A stretch of 42,217 nt of DNA from Methanobacteriota archaeon. Lineage in GTDB: Archaea > Thermoplasmatota > Poseidoniia > Poseidoniales > Thalassarchaeaceae. This document shows, piece by piece, positions 15,975 through 25,422 of the stretch (position 1 is its first letter; every line of letters starts with the position of its first letter). The notes below the pieces were generated by a model that was given only the letters and a program-made list of their open reading frames with translations, made no database searches and had not been told where the DNA came from. Made by a program: the position numbers and the translations under genes. The DNA is taken from assembly GCA_002708695.1 (NCBI GenBank), contig PAOZ01000036.1:1-42217 (forward strand), in the 5' to 3' direction.

Positions 15975-17357
15975 TTGGTAAACTACTTACATGAAACCCG
16001 AGTTGAAGCATCCCGAAAAGTAGTTTGGGAATGGCATACTAGAGAAGGTGCATTTGACAGATTATCTCCTCCTTGGGAGAACATAGAAACAATCTCATCT
16101 CCACCTGATTTATCACCTGGTGGAACTAGAGTAATGAAGATGAAAATAGGGCCAATAAAGATGAAATGGATCGCCGAACATACGGATATGATTGTGGGAG
16201 AATTATTCGCAGATAGAATGGTTCGAGGTCCGTTTAAGAGGTGGTGGCACACCCATCATTTTATCAAAGAAAAACCAAATGTTACTATTATTCGTGACGA
16301 AGTTAGTTACGAAATTCCTCTAGGATTTCTTGGAAGGCTATTCGGCGGACGATATGTTCGTAAAAATATAGAAAATATGTTTACTTCAAGAGCGATTAGT
16401 TTGAAGAGGGATATTATGAGACATCAATCATTTTCTGGATTTTCACGAAAACGAATACTGGTCAGTGGGGCCAGCGGATTGATTGGTTCACAACTTATTC
16501 CGTTTCTTGATACAGGTGGTCACGAAGTGATTCAATTAGTAAGAAGAAAACCATTAGATAAAAATCAACGATTCTGGGACCCTGAGAAAGGGGAATTAGA
16601 TCCGTCATTATTTGATGGCATCGATGCAGTAATTCATTTGGGAGGTGTAGGAATTGGAGATAAGAGATGGTCTAAAAAACGTAAGCAAGCAATAGTTGAC
16701 TCACGCCAAAAATCTGTCAAATTATTATCTGAAACTATGGCCTCTTTAGAGAAAAAACCAGAGGTATTTGTTGTCGCTAGTGCAATTGGGATTTATGGAG
16801 ATAGAGGCGATGAAGACCTCGATGAAGATAGCACACATGGCACAGGTTTTCTTACTGATACAGCAAAAATATGGGAGTCATCTGCGGATGCAGCCAGAGA
16901 GGCAGGAATTAGAACAATTCATCTTCGAACTGGAATAGTATTAACTCCAAAGGGAGGAGCATTGGGGAGAATGCTTTTCCCGTTTAAAATGGGAGCTGGT
17001 GGCCCGATTGGTTCAGGGAAACAATGGATGTCATGGATTTCAATGGATGATCATATTGCAGCAGTACAACACCTAATTATGACAAAAAATTGTGAAGGAG
17101 TGTATAATCTGACTTCTCCTAATCCAGTTCGTCAGAAATCTTTTGCCAAAACTTTGGGTCGAGTTCTCAGGAGGCCTGCATTCGCTCCTCTTCCTGGTTT
17201 TGTTGTTAGGATAATGTTCGGTGAACTTGCTCGTCCTTTGTTACTTGAAGGACAGAAGGTGAACCCTCGACGTCTACTTGAATCAGGTTTTGAGTTCGAG
17301 CATCCAAATTTGGAAGATGCTTTTCGAGATTGCCTAGGTAAATGGAAACCACAATAA
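15975..17357 (+). CDS. SRPBCC domain fused to TIGR01777-type SDR epimerase
   Basis: This 460-residue two-domain fusion starts with an SRPBCC/START-like ligand-binding fold (about residues 1-150; 'VWEWHTREGAFDRLSPPWE', 'GPFKRWWHTHHF'). A YfcH/TIGR01777 nucleoside-diphosphate-sugar epimerase homologue follows: Rossmann 'RILVSGASGLIGSQLIPFL', 'AVIHLGGVGIGDKRWSKKRK', 'VVASAIGIYGDRGDED', 'MSWISMDDHIAAV' and the C-terminal 'LLLEGQKVNPRRLLESGF'. The substrate is unknown. Fused and unfused forms occur next to photolyase genes in many bacteria, as here. The start is TTG (15975), supported by GAGGGA 6-7 bp upstream, inside the end of the photolyase gene. Confidence 0.92.
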   Translation: MVNYLHETRVEASRKVVWEWHTREGAFDRLSPPWENIETISSPPDLSPGGTRVMKMKIGPIKMKWIAEHTDMIVGELFADRMVRGPFKRWWHTHHFIKEKPNVTIIRDEVSYEIPLGFLGRLFGGRYVRKNIENMFTSRAISLKRDIMRHQSFSGFSRKRILVSGASGLIGSQLIPFLDTGGHEVIQLVRRKPLDKNQRFWDPEKGELDPSLFDGIDAVIHLGGVGIGDKRWSKKRKQAIVDSRQKSVKLLSETMASLEKKPEVFVVASAIGIYGDRGDEDLDEDSTHGTGFLTDTAKIWESSADAAREAGIRTIHLRTGIVLTPKGGALGRMLFPFKMGAGGPIGSGKQWMSWISMDDHIAAVQHLIMTKNCEGVYNLTSPNPVRQKSFAKTLGRVLRRPAFAPLPGFVVRIMFGELARPLLLEGQKVNPRRLLESGFEFEHPNLEDAFRDCLGKWKPQ

Positions 17358-17383
17358 TTTCTGGACAAGCCTAAGAAACAGAA

Positions 17384-18439
17384 ATGCTAGCGGGTAACAT
17401 GCGCGAGCATCCATCCGACCGAGTCGATTTGAGGAGTGATACTGTTACTCAACCTACTGATAAGATGCGAAAATCGATGTCTTCGGCTCCTGTTGGCGAT
17501 GATGTATTAGGGGATGATCCTACAGTAATCGAATTAGAAAATCGTCTTTCGTCAATGTTAGGAAAAGAAGCAGCCCTTTTCGTTCCTAGTGGGACAATGT
17601 CGAATGCAATTGCAATTCGATCTCATACGAAGCCCGGCGATGAAATTATTACTGAGGCAACCAGCCATATTTATGTCTACGAAGGAGGAGGTTTTGCTGC
17701 ACTATCTGGATGTTCGGTTGCATTAGTTCCCGGAAAGCGTGGAATAATGAATCCTGATGATGTCGCTAAGGCAATTCGTAAAGAAAATGGTAGTCTTGGC
17801 CATTTTCCAAATGGTTCTTTGGTCTGTGTAGAAAATACTTCAAATCGAGGAGGAGGGACTTGCTATCCAATAGAAACCCTAGATGCTATTGCTAAGGTTG
17901 CTCATGACAATACTTGTGCTGCTCATATGGACGGAGCACGTTTATTCAATGCATCAATCGCTACAGGCATTAGTCCTGCTCGAATGGTTCGTGATTATGA
18001 ATCAATTTCTATTTGTTTGTCAAAGGGACTTGGTGCCCCAGTAGGTAGTGTGCTGGTTGGGTCATCTGATTTCATAGCCTTAGCTCATCGTTGGCGTAAG
18101 ATGTTTGGAGGAGGGATGCGTCAAGCTGGAATCATTGCAGCAGGAGGAATATTTGCATTAGAAAATCATATAGAAAGAATGGCAGAAGATCATGCTCGGG
18201 CTCAAAAACTTGCAGAATCGATAAGAAATATGGAAGGATTTGATGTTGATATTTCAACAGTTGAATCAAATATGGTGTATGTTACAACTGATAAATTAGC
18301 ATCTGAAGTTATTGAATCACTTTCTTCTAAAGGAATAGATGCATTGGATTTAGGGCCGAATATGATACGATTAGTTACTCACCTACATATTACAGATGAA
18401 GACATTGAAAGAACAATAGATGCTTTTGCATCATTGTAA
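17384..18439 (+). CDS. ltaE: Low-specificity L-threonine aldolase
   Basis: This PLP enzyme splits L-threonine or allo-threonine to glycine and acetaldehyde. The typical opening is 'RVDLRSDTVTQPTDKMRKSM', followed by 'GDDVLGDDPTVIELENRL', 'ALFVPSGTMSNAIAI', 'HIYVYEGGG', 'ENTSNRGGGTCYPIE' and 'AAHMDGARLFNASIATG' (the Asp that pairs with the PLP nitrogen). The PLP lysine is in 'SICLSKGLGAPVGSVLVG', and 'FGGGMRQAGIIAAGGIFAL' follows. At 351 residues it has the normal family length. Translation may start at the ATG at 17384 or at 17399 (MREHPSDRV). It lies 26 bp after the epimerase gene, probably in the same transcription unit. Confidence 0.95.
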   Translation: MLAGNMREHPSDRVDLRSDTVTQPTDKMRKSMSSAPVGDDVLGDDPTVIELENRLSSMLGKEAALFVPSGTMSNAIAIRSHTKPGDEIITEATSHIYVYEGGGFAALSGCSVALVPGKRGIMNPDDVAKAIRKENGSLGHFPNGSLVCVENTSNRGGGTCYPIETLDAIAKVAHDNTCAAHMDGARLFNASIATGISPARMVRDYESISICLSKGLGAPVGSVLVGSSDFIALAHRWRKMFGGGMRQAGIIAAGGIFALENHIERMAEDHARAQKLAESIRNMEGFDVDISTVESNMVYVTTDKLASEVIESLSSKGIDALDLGPNMIRLVTHLHITDEDIERTIDAFASL

Positions 18440-18477
18440 TTCTTTGATTCATAAGGAGTCATTTTCTTGTTGCATAT

Positions 18478-20649
18478 ATGAGTGCCACTACTAAGGGGAA
18501 TGATGAACTAAATGATAGATTATGCGTTGCATGTCAAATTGAAGAATTAAAAATTACAAATCCAAACAATTGGTGTCCTAGATGTACATGGATGATTCAT
18601 CCACATTGTACAGGGATTGCTCCATTGCGTCCAGCATCACAAACTGATGTTGATATGGTCAATGAAATATTACAGAAAACATCCTCACGTGCTACATTAA
18701 GTAGAATTAGAGAGTGGCATAACAACCTTGATTCAGCCGATTCTGATTGGATTTTCCGTATTCAGGATTCACATATAGATCCAATAATCGATGATGAAAG
18801 GGGAAATGAAATAAGAACACGAATATTTGAACAAATACAATCATCAGAAAATGAACATCTCAAGGAATGGCTAATGAACAGAGGGTTTCCTTTACCGGGG
18901 GGTTGTTGGATGCAAATTAGTTCCATGTCTGCAGTACCTCATTCAATTTCTATTGATGGCATAGTAAATACTGGGCCACGTTTCCCTCATTCACAATTAA
19001 TTGAAATAATTTCAAAAATGGATGAATGGGAATTAAGGGCTGTAAATTGGCATCGTTTTAGCCAATTACTTGCTGAATTAGGCATTAATCAAAGAGATCA
19101 TTTTCGAGAGTTAAGAAGGAATAGACACATTGTTCATGCAAGACATTATCGTCACCTAATGGCAAATGGTGAATTAACTTCTATCAGATCCTTTGGCGCT
19201 GTAATATCAAGAGTAATTTCTCGTTGGAATAATTCTATGACAAATTTACGCGGTTCTTTTCTTTCCGGATTAGAGGGGCGTGAAACGGATATCATGGATG
19301 TGCTTCCGTTTTTTATTGATCAAATGTCTGATGATGAAATTGCATCTATTCCTTGGCTTAGACGATGGAAAGAAGAAACAAAAAACTGGTCAAATCCGGA
19401 AATCTTTGAACATAATTTTGACAATTTTATTTCAATTCGAAGTGGAAGACTATTCTTGCGTGTTAAGAATAAATATGGAAAACTAAGCTTGCGCCGAATT
19501 CCTTCGGATTTCCGTATCATTTCAGCATTGATTTCCGCCCAATTATCTCCACCAGGGACCTCAATACATGATAGTCTTCAATTGCTGTTGACAAATTGGC
19601 ATAATGATTCGATGGTTCAGGCAGTACCGAATGATGCTGATCGCCGTGCAGCTAGGTTATTGGCAGATGTAGAAAAAGGTGCAGAAAACGTCACTTTTTC
19701 TGAAAAGGAACGCAGTTTGTTAATCAAAGGAAATACAGGTACGGAATATCAAATTAAAGTCAATCGGACACTGAGTCGTCATGCAGATAAATTTCAACTT
19801 AGTGCTAGGGTTCGAAGTTATGATGAATGGGAAAAAATTTGTACACATGCCAGTGATGAATTGAAGGATTTACCAATTGGCGATCAGATTGCAACTTTAG
19901 CTTTAATCTGTTCAAGAGATTTGGAAAATAACACTGCAATTTCGACAATTCACATGTTTTTAGTTAGTAAAAATAAGATTTCTATGGATCCTGAAATGAG
20001 GCAAGAACCGGATTTCAATCGCCAAATACGACTCCGAGATAGAGTCAGGGATTTCTTTGAAGACAGAGAAGTCGCCGATGCAGAAATTAGAAGAAGAATC
20101 CGTCATGAGAGGCCTAATTTTCGTAGATACTTACAGTATGAATGGGATTACCAAAATGGAGAGTTGAGAATCGAAGAAGAACATCCATTTCCGCTAAATG
20201 ATGATGTTTTAGGAGATGTAGGAAATCGAAATAGAATTCCTAATTTATTGATTAATGCCTTGGTTGGTTTTAATGCGGCCCCAATTGGAGCATTGGCACG
20301 TTTACCTTCTGCTCCAGGCGGCAGTTTCAGATTATTGACTATTGCAAATGAGGTATTCACTCAACAAGAAGTAGATGTTTTACAATCAACTGCAAGAATT
20401 AATGGTTGGTCATTAGTTGAAAATTTTGATGGAGAAACTGAAGAGAATCAAGAAATGTGGGTGAAGGAACAACATCGTAGATTTAATCATGAGCCAATTC
20501 GAATTGAAATGTATGATTTATTATCTCGAATTCAAGAAGAAATAGATCCTAATGGAAGACCTTGGTGGGCGAGAATAGAAGATAGGGTCAGACATTTCCG
20601 TCAAGTCCGTAATCGGGTATTTTGGAATTTTCAGAACGAAGAGAGGTAA
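18478..20649 (+). CDS. Large zinc-ribbon protein of unknown function (paralogue of the 2976 gene)
   Basis: This 723-residue soluble protein is without a family I recognise. The N-terminus carries paired cysteines in a zinc-ribbon arrangement, 'DRLCVACQIEEL' and 'NNWCPRCTWMIHPHC'. The central region is charged and rich in Arg/Glu. Around residues 418-485 it contains 'IKGNTGTEYQIKVNRT' and 'ELKDLPIGDQIATLALICSRD', which match the C-terminal part of the protein at 2976-4268 in both motif and spacing. Beyond that point it has about 240 extra residues with helical, highly charged sequence ('DRVRDFFEDREVADAEIRRR') and ends 'VRNRVFWNFQNEER'. No signal peptide or membrane segment. It follows ltaE by 38 bp. 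Confidence 0.8.
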   Translation: MSATTKGNDELNDRLCVACQIEELKITNPNNWCPRCTWMIHPHCTGIAPLRPASQTDVDMVNEILQKTSSRATLSRIREWHNNLDSADSDWIFRIQDSHIDPIIDDERGNEIRTRIFEQIQSSENEHLKEWLMNRGFPLPGGCWMQISSMSAVPHSISIDGIVNTGPRFPHSQLIEIISKMDEWELRAVNWHRFSQLLAELGINQRDHFRELRRNRHIVHARHYRHLMANGELTSIRSFGAVISRVISRWNNSMTNLRGSFLSGLEGRETDIMDVLPFFIDQMSDDEIASIPWLRRWKEETKNWSNPEIFEHNFDNFISIRSGRLFLRVKNKYGKLSLRRIPSDFRIISALISAQLSPPGTSIHDSLQLLLTNWHNDSMVQAVPNDADRRAARLLADVEKGAENVTFSEKERSLLIKGNTGTEYQIKVNRTLSRHADKFQLSARVRSYDEWEKICTHASDELKDLPIGDQIATLALICSRDLENNTAISTIHMFLVSKNKISMDPEMRQEPDFNRQIRLRDRVRDFFEDREVADAEIRRRIRHERPNFRRYLQYEWDYQNGELRIEEEHPFPLNDDVLGDVGNRNRIPNLLINALVGFNAAPIGALARLPSAPGGSFRLLTIANEVFTQQEVDVLQSTARINGWSLVENFDGETEENQEMWVKEQHRRFNHEPIRIEMYDLLSRIQEEIDPNGRPWWARIEDRVRHFRQVRNRVFWNFQNEER

Positions 20650-20680
20650 CATTGAGGAATGAGTACTTTATCTGAGAGGT

Positions 20681-21679
20681 ATGAATCGAGCCATAGTACT
20701 AGTGACGCTAGTTCTTTTTTCTGGTTTTGTTCAAGCATCGCCTATCACCTTTGATACTGATGGATTATCGGTAATTTCTGAGCCGAGTGCGATTGAGAAA
20801 ACCGGAACTATTGGTGGTTTGTCAATCGACATAGGAATAGGCAACATCTCTAATTCAACTGGGGAAATCTCTTCTGAAGATTGGCCGGTTATTGCAGAGG
20901 TTTACACTGCTACATGGTGTGGTAATTGTCTTGATTCAGAAGATGCAGTTTCTGAGATCGCAACAACTAGAGAAATTGAGAGACTTCATTACCATAGAGA
21001 ATATTCTGAGATTCGAGATCCATTCGGAACAGAGGTTGGTGATGATCGATGGATTGCTCGTTTTGGACCTACAAATGTTCGTGCCACTGGGGGATTAGAG
21101 AGATTACCTCCAGCAGTGGTGTTTAATGGTGAATGGCTTCATTCTGGGTCGGTCGCAAAAGGCACTGGAACCTTGAGTGATGATTATGCTTTGAGTGCCG
21201 ATCTAGGTTCGTCTCTTTCTCTTGATGATCTTTCTGCTTCATTGACTTGGACATCAAATGGAGATGAATTGAATGGAACAGTAGATTGGAATGTCAGCGA
21301 AGAAATTCACTCTTTGACAATGAATTACGACATCTGGGACGATGAGTGCTCAGATCCAGATTTCGCTTCTATTACTCCGATTCTGTATGTAGTCGAGGAA
21401 ATCGCTCAAGACGAGAATGGGTCAAATGGGCTTGAGTTTTATCCCCATGTTATTCGAGATATTCACGAACTTCCTTGGGATGTTCCAGCGAATATCACAC
21501 TTCCAGAGATTTGGGATGGAGAGGATTTTCGATTGGTTCTAGTGTTTGATTGGGAAATGCAATTCAAGCAATATGATTGCGTAGTAGACACCCCTGTTTC
21601 AGGGTTCTTACCTGCTTCTAGTGCCCTTTCATCTCTTTTCATTCTAGGATTAGTATCTATCATTATTCGAAGAAAGTAA
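20681..21679 (+). CDS. Membrane-anchored extracytoplasmic thioredoxin-like protein
   Basis: The N-terminus is a signal peptide ('MNRAIVLVTLVLFSGFVQASP'). A thioredoxin-like segment follows, 'VIAEVYTATWCGNCLDSEDA', with a W-C-x2-C redox motif (WCGNC) near residue 78. A later cis-proline-like turn 'LERLPPAVVFNGEW' is consistent with a thioredoxin fold. The rest is an Asp/Glu-rich, beta-type domain. The C-terminus is a single hydrophobic helix plus basic residues ('SALSSLFILGLVSIIIRRK') that would anchor the protein on the outside of the membrane. Likely a surface thiol oxidoreductase; partners are unknown. The layout resembles Omp28-type redox proteins. It lies 56 bp upstream of the AddB-like gene, though a functional link is doubtful. 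Confidence 0.78.
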   Translation: MNRAIVLVTLVLFSGFVQASPITFDTDGLSVISEPSAIEKTGTIGGLSIDIGIGNISNSTGEISSEDWPVIAEVYTATWCGNCLDSEDAVSEIATTREIERLHYHREYSEIRDPFGTEVGDDRWIARFGPTNVRATGGLERLPPAVVFNGEWLHSGSVAKGTGTLSDDYALSADLGSSLSLDDLSASLTWTSNGDELNGTVDWNVSEEIHSLTMNYDIWDDECSDPDFASITPILYVVEEIAQDENGSNGLEFYPHVIRDIHELPWDVPANITLPEIWDGEDFRLVLVFDWEMQFKQYDCVVDTPVSGFLPASSALSSLFILGLVSIIIRRK

Positions 21680-21735
21680 GTTGAAAACTTCGGGTTTATC
21701 TACCATCGAAGTACAAGTAGAACGTTGGTGGTGCC

Positions 21736-24700
21736 ATGGAGATAACCTTGGAACAAATTCCGAGGGGGAATTTTCCTGATTGGGTTTTGCAGCATGCAAT
21801 TCGTCAATCCATAGATCCTAGGCCATTTTCAGAAGGAGGCCCCTCTAGAATACTTTTCATCCATTCTTCAAGTTTATCTCGTGATAGGTTTCTTAGTCAA
21901 ATTTCATCAACTACTGGAATTGTTGATCGGAGTTCACATCTTACTCTAAATGGATTATGCACTAAGATTTATGCTGATTTACGAGAACCACGCATGCTTC
22001 CAGATGGGCCATCATTAGAACTAGCTATGCATTCAATTATGGAAACTAAAGCAGCTCAGCTTGAATTTCCATTATTGCATCCTCTTGAAGATAGGAAATG
22101 GCCCATATCTAAAACTCGAACATTATTGAGATTAAATTCCACTTTAAGGAGAAATAATGCTCCTCTAGATACTTTAGTAGATCATCTCCACGGTGTTCAA
22201 TCAAGTATAGACGAAATTGAACATACCCTTTCGGGAGCATATCCTTCTCGCTTTCATTCTAGAATAATTGAAGGCTTGGAAAACTTAGAACGATCAATTT
22301 TCACATTTGATTTAGTTGATGGAATCGTATTGATGAATCATTCTCCCTCTATTGATCCAATTTTTATAAAAATTTTAGAATGTATATCTGTTAGAATTCC
22401 AATCCACCAACTTTGCTATCATGGTTCTCATCGATTAGGTTATCATGGATTGTTAATTGATGATATTTCGCCAGTTAAATCATCTACAGATTTACCATCT
22501 TGGATACCTCCTCATGACCCCATAAAAAATGAAAAGATTCCAAACATCCACCGTATTCATATTAGAGAATCCTCTTCTTCTGCAAGAGTAACTGCGAGAA
22601 TAATCAAAAAATATCTCGATTCGGGGATTCAGGATATATTATTGGTTCATCCTTCAGGGCATAATCTTCCTGCTGAATGGAAAAATGAATTGTCATCTCT
22701 TGGGATTCCTATTTCCAAAAATAAATGTCAACTTCGTAGCAGTCCATATGTTCATTGGATTTCTTCAGCAATTCAAATTGTTCATTCAGAAGAGTGTTTC
22801 TCTCTTGAGTCTCTTCTTTCATTCGCAGTACAGAGAACAATTCGTCTTTTTCAATTAGAAGATATGGCCCCCCATCCTACTGATACTAATTTGATACCAA
22901 TTCCAAATCGAGAAGTGTTGGAATCATTAGCTCGAGACCGTCGTTTAATTGGAGGTAAGGGCGTACTTCAAGACTGGCTTCGTGCCTTTTCATCAGATGC
23001 ATCCGAATCTAGGAATCCAATAGCGTTTGAAGAGACACAATGGTGGTTTCTTTGTACTTTAGGAGCATTATCTCCTATTCTAAATGATCAAGATCTCAAG
23101 TCTTTGAAAAATGAATCTTTTTGGAAGGGATGTTATTCTGGAGTTCAACTACCTTTTGAAATCAACGAATCAAGTCCAGATTTATGGTTAAATAATTTAG
23201 TTTCAATGATGAATATTGAACATCATTCTGAAAATTTTGATGGAGAAAGAGAAGATGGTTTGGTAGGTTTACAGATATTGATGAATGAATTATCAAAATT
23301 AAGATCATACGAGAAATCAATTGGTAAATCCTCTCCTGAAAGTGCAGATACTTGGTGCGATCAAATTCAATCAGTAATTGATTCTGGAGTTTTACCTGAA
23401 ATATCGCCCCTGTTTTCTCCTGTTTTAGTTAGAACTCCTGACGAAGTTCTCGGATGTTATGCAGAACGAGTAATTCTAGTTGAACCAACCGCCGAGAATT
23501 GGGAATTAAGAGTAACTCTACCTCCATTGTTGCAAGAAGAAGATAGGCAACGATTGGGAATATTGCGTCCTGATGGTCCAATAAGGCACACACGTCATTT
23601 GTTACAATCGATTTACTATTCAGGAGAAGAGGTAGTAATCGTTGATCCTACAATTTTAGATGAATCCTCTCCACCAGTTGCACCTTATGTAGAATATTGG
23701 CGAGAACATTCCCAGCCTGAATCTCTACCTTCATTTCTTTCTTCTGAAGATTTTTCGGATGGTACTGGATGGTGTAGATGTGAACATAATGCCTTATCTC
23801 TCATCGTCGCTGAAGATAGGACAGTTCAACCATATTCGGATGGTTCTTCCACTGTAATTGTTGAGGAATTACATGGTGTATCTTGGAGAAGTAAACGTTC
23901 TTCAGAAGGTAATTTATTGCTAAAAAGGCAACAAATAAACACTCCTCCTCTTTCCTATACTTCTGCTCTTGTAACTCATGAATCTCGACTTTTCTCTGAC
24001 AGGATTCAAAGACAACCTTCTTTGGTTTCTGGTTCCAATGCTTATCACTCTGAAGCAAAAGTCAGAGATTCTGTTGTGAGCACTAAACCTTTGTCGATAA
24101 TTCCGAAGCCAAAACATCTTGCAGAAGATTTACCTCTACCGGTGGAGAATCCATCTTGGCCCGTTATTGGCGGTATTTGGAAAGAAAAAGAAACGATGTC
24201 AATTGATCCAAGACCACTCTTTCCAGCAGAAATACAAATTGCTGCAGTTGATAATCGACATGGGCATTCTTCTGGAGATGAATGGAAAGTACCTGATGTT
24301 TGGTCACCTTCTAGAATCCAATCATGGATTGAGTGTGGTAGAAAAGGTTGGCTAAATCAAGCATTGTATGCCTCATCCGATGATATTCCTGATGAAGAAC
24401 TTGATTCCAGAACTAGAGGAGTTTTGATTCATGAGGTCACGGAAGGAATGATTGAGAAAGCCCTAGGAATGGATAGATCAAAAGAACGAACCTCTTTCAC
24501 TCCTAGATCTGTTGCAACTAGTGGTATTACTCCGAAGAAATTAATGACAAATATGGCGGTTTTACTTGATGAACATGCTCCTTGGCTTTCTAGATCTGAC
24601 GTGGTAACAGATGAAAGATTGCGGGACCTTGTTGGAATGGATGATGAATCATGGAGGACTTGGTTATCGAAACGTTCAGACCTATCTCCTTCGGGGAGAT

Positions 24701-25422
24701 TTGCTCAAATAATTTCAGCAGAATTTGAGATTTGCGATTCAGTACCCATTTGCATGGAATACAAGATTGGAATGAAGAAAAATATTGAGAAAGGGACCGT
24801 TATTGGTACAGATAAATCTGGAAATGATGTAAAAGTTCGAGGCTCTATTGATCGAGTTGATTTGGTTCCTATTGGGAAAAATGGTGAGTTGATAGATGAA
24901 TCAGGTTGTGATGAAACAGCACCTTTGTATCCTGATGGAAAATGGAAGCCTAAGCGTTTGGTTTTGATACGCGATATTAAGACTGCTTCAAAGGATAGAG
25001 GTGCTGATAAACACCACAATGCCTTGTTAGAAGATGTCCAATTAGCAATTTATGCTAGAGCATGGGAGATTGAGCACCCAGGTGATTTAGTTGTGGGTGT
25101 AGGAGTTTCAGATATTGGATTAGAAACAGTACATTATATCGAAATAGATCCTCAATGGATGCCAACTTTAGATGGGTTAGAAATTGGAGAAAGGACCAAT
25201 GTATTGACAGGTTTATTTCGCCCATATTCTAGTACGTCTACTTCTTCAGACCAGCCAGGATTTCGAGCATGGTTAGAACATCGTTTGAATGCAGTTTTCC
25301 GAGCAACAAATGCTGCTAGACATGGTCGAGTTGCACCAAATCCAACTACGAATTGCTCATACTGTTCTGTTTCAGACATCTGTGGTCTATCAGATATTGG
25401 AGGTGAAGGAAAATGGGGCTGA
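21736..25422 (+). CDS. addB: AddB-like ATP-dependent nuclease subunit (PD-(D/E)XK, Fe-S type)
   Basis: This 1228-residue protein is about the size of bacterial AddB/RexB. Its C-terminal nuclease domain is clear: a cysteine in 'RIQSWIECGRKGWL' (about 866), the helical His in 'RGVLIHEVTEGM' (about 894), Asp in 'VRGSIDRVDL' (about 1038), D-x-K in 'VLIRDIKTA' (about 1078), the QxxxY helix 'VQLAIYARAW', and C-x2-C-x5-C in 'NCSYCSVSDIC' near the end. The four cysteines match the AddB/Cas4-type 4Fe-4S pin. The N-terminal helicase-like part lacks a recognisable Walker A (the equivalent strand reads 'ILFIHSSSLSRDRF'). Its last 10 bases overlap the AddA-like gene, implying coupled translation and a heterodimer for double-strand-break end processing. 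Confidence 0.82.
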   Translation: MEITLEQIPRGNFPDWVLQHAIRQSIDPRPFSEGGPSRILFIHSSSLSRDRFLSQISSTTGIVDRSSHLTLNGLCTKIYADLREPRMLPDGPSLELAMHSIMETKAAQLEFPLLHPLEDRKWPISKTRTLLRLNSTLRRNNAPLDTLVDHLHGVQSSIDEIEHTLSGAYPSRFHSRIIEGLENLERSIFTFDLVDGIVLMNHSPSIDPIFIKILECISVRIPIHQLCYHGSHRLGYHGLLIDDISPVKSSTDLPSWIPPHDPIKNEKIPNIHRIHIRESSSSARVTARIIKKYLDSGIQDILLVHPSGHNLPAEWKNELSSLGIPISKNKCQLRSSPYVHWISSAIQIVHSEECFSLESLLSFAVQRTIRLFQLEDMAPHPTDTNLIPIPNREVLESLARDRRLIGGKGVLQDWLRAFSSDASESRNPIAFEETQWWFLCTLGALSPILNDQDLKSLKNESFWKGCYSGVQLPFEINESSPDLWLNNLVSMMNIEHHSENFDGEREDGLVGLQILMNELSKLRSYEKSIGKSSPESADTWCDQIQSVIDSGVLPEISPLFSPVLVRTPDEVLGCYAERVILVEPTAENWELRVTLPPLLQEEDRQRLGILRPDGPIRHTRHLLQSIYYSGEEVVIVDPTILDESSPPVAPYVEYWREHSQPESLPSFLSSEDFSDGTGWCRCEHNALSLIVAEDRTVQPYSDGSSTVIVEELHGVSWRSKRSSEGNLLLKRQQINTPPLSYTSALVTHESRLFSDRIQRQPSLVSGSNAYHSEAKVRDSVVSTKPLSIIPKPKHLAEDLPLPVENPSWPVIGGIWKEKETMSIDPRPLFPAEIQIAAVDNRHGHSSGDEWKVPDVWSPSRIQSWIECGRKGWLNQALYASSDDIPDEELDSRTRGVLIHEVTEGMIEKALGMDRSKERTSFTPRSVATSGITPKKLMTNMAVLLDEHAPWLSRSDVVTDERLRDLVGMDDESWRTWLSKRSDLSPSGRFAQIISAEFEICDSVPICMEYKIGMKKNIEKGTVIGTDKSGNDVKVRGSIDRVDLVPIGKNGELIDESGCDETAPLYPDGKWKPKRLVLIRDIKTASKDRGADKHHNALLEDVQLAIYARAWEIEHPGDLVVGVGVSDIGLETVHYIEIDPQWMPTLDGLEIGERTNVLTGLFRPYSSTSTSSDQPGFRAWLEHRLNAVFRATNAARHGRVAPNPTTNCSYCSVSDICGLSDIGGEGKWG

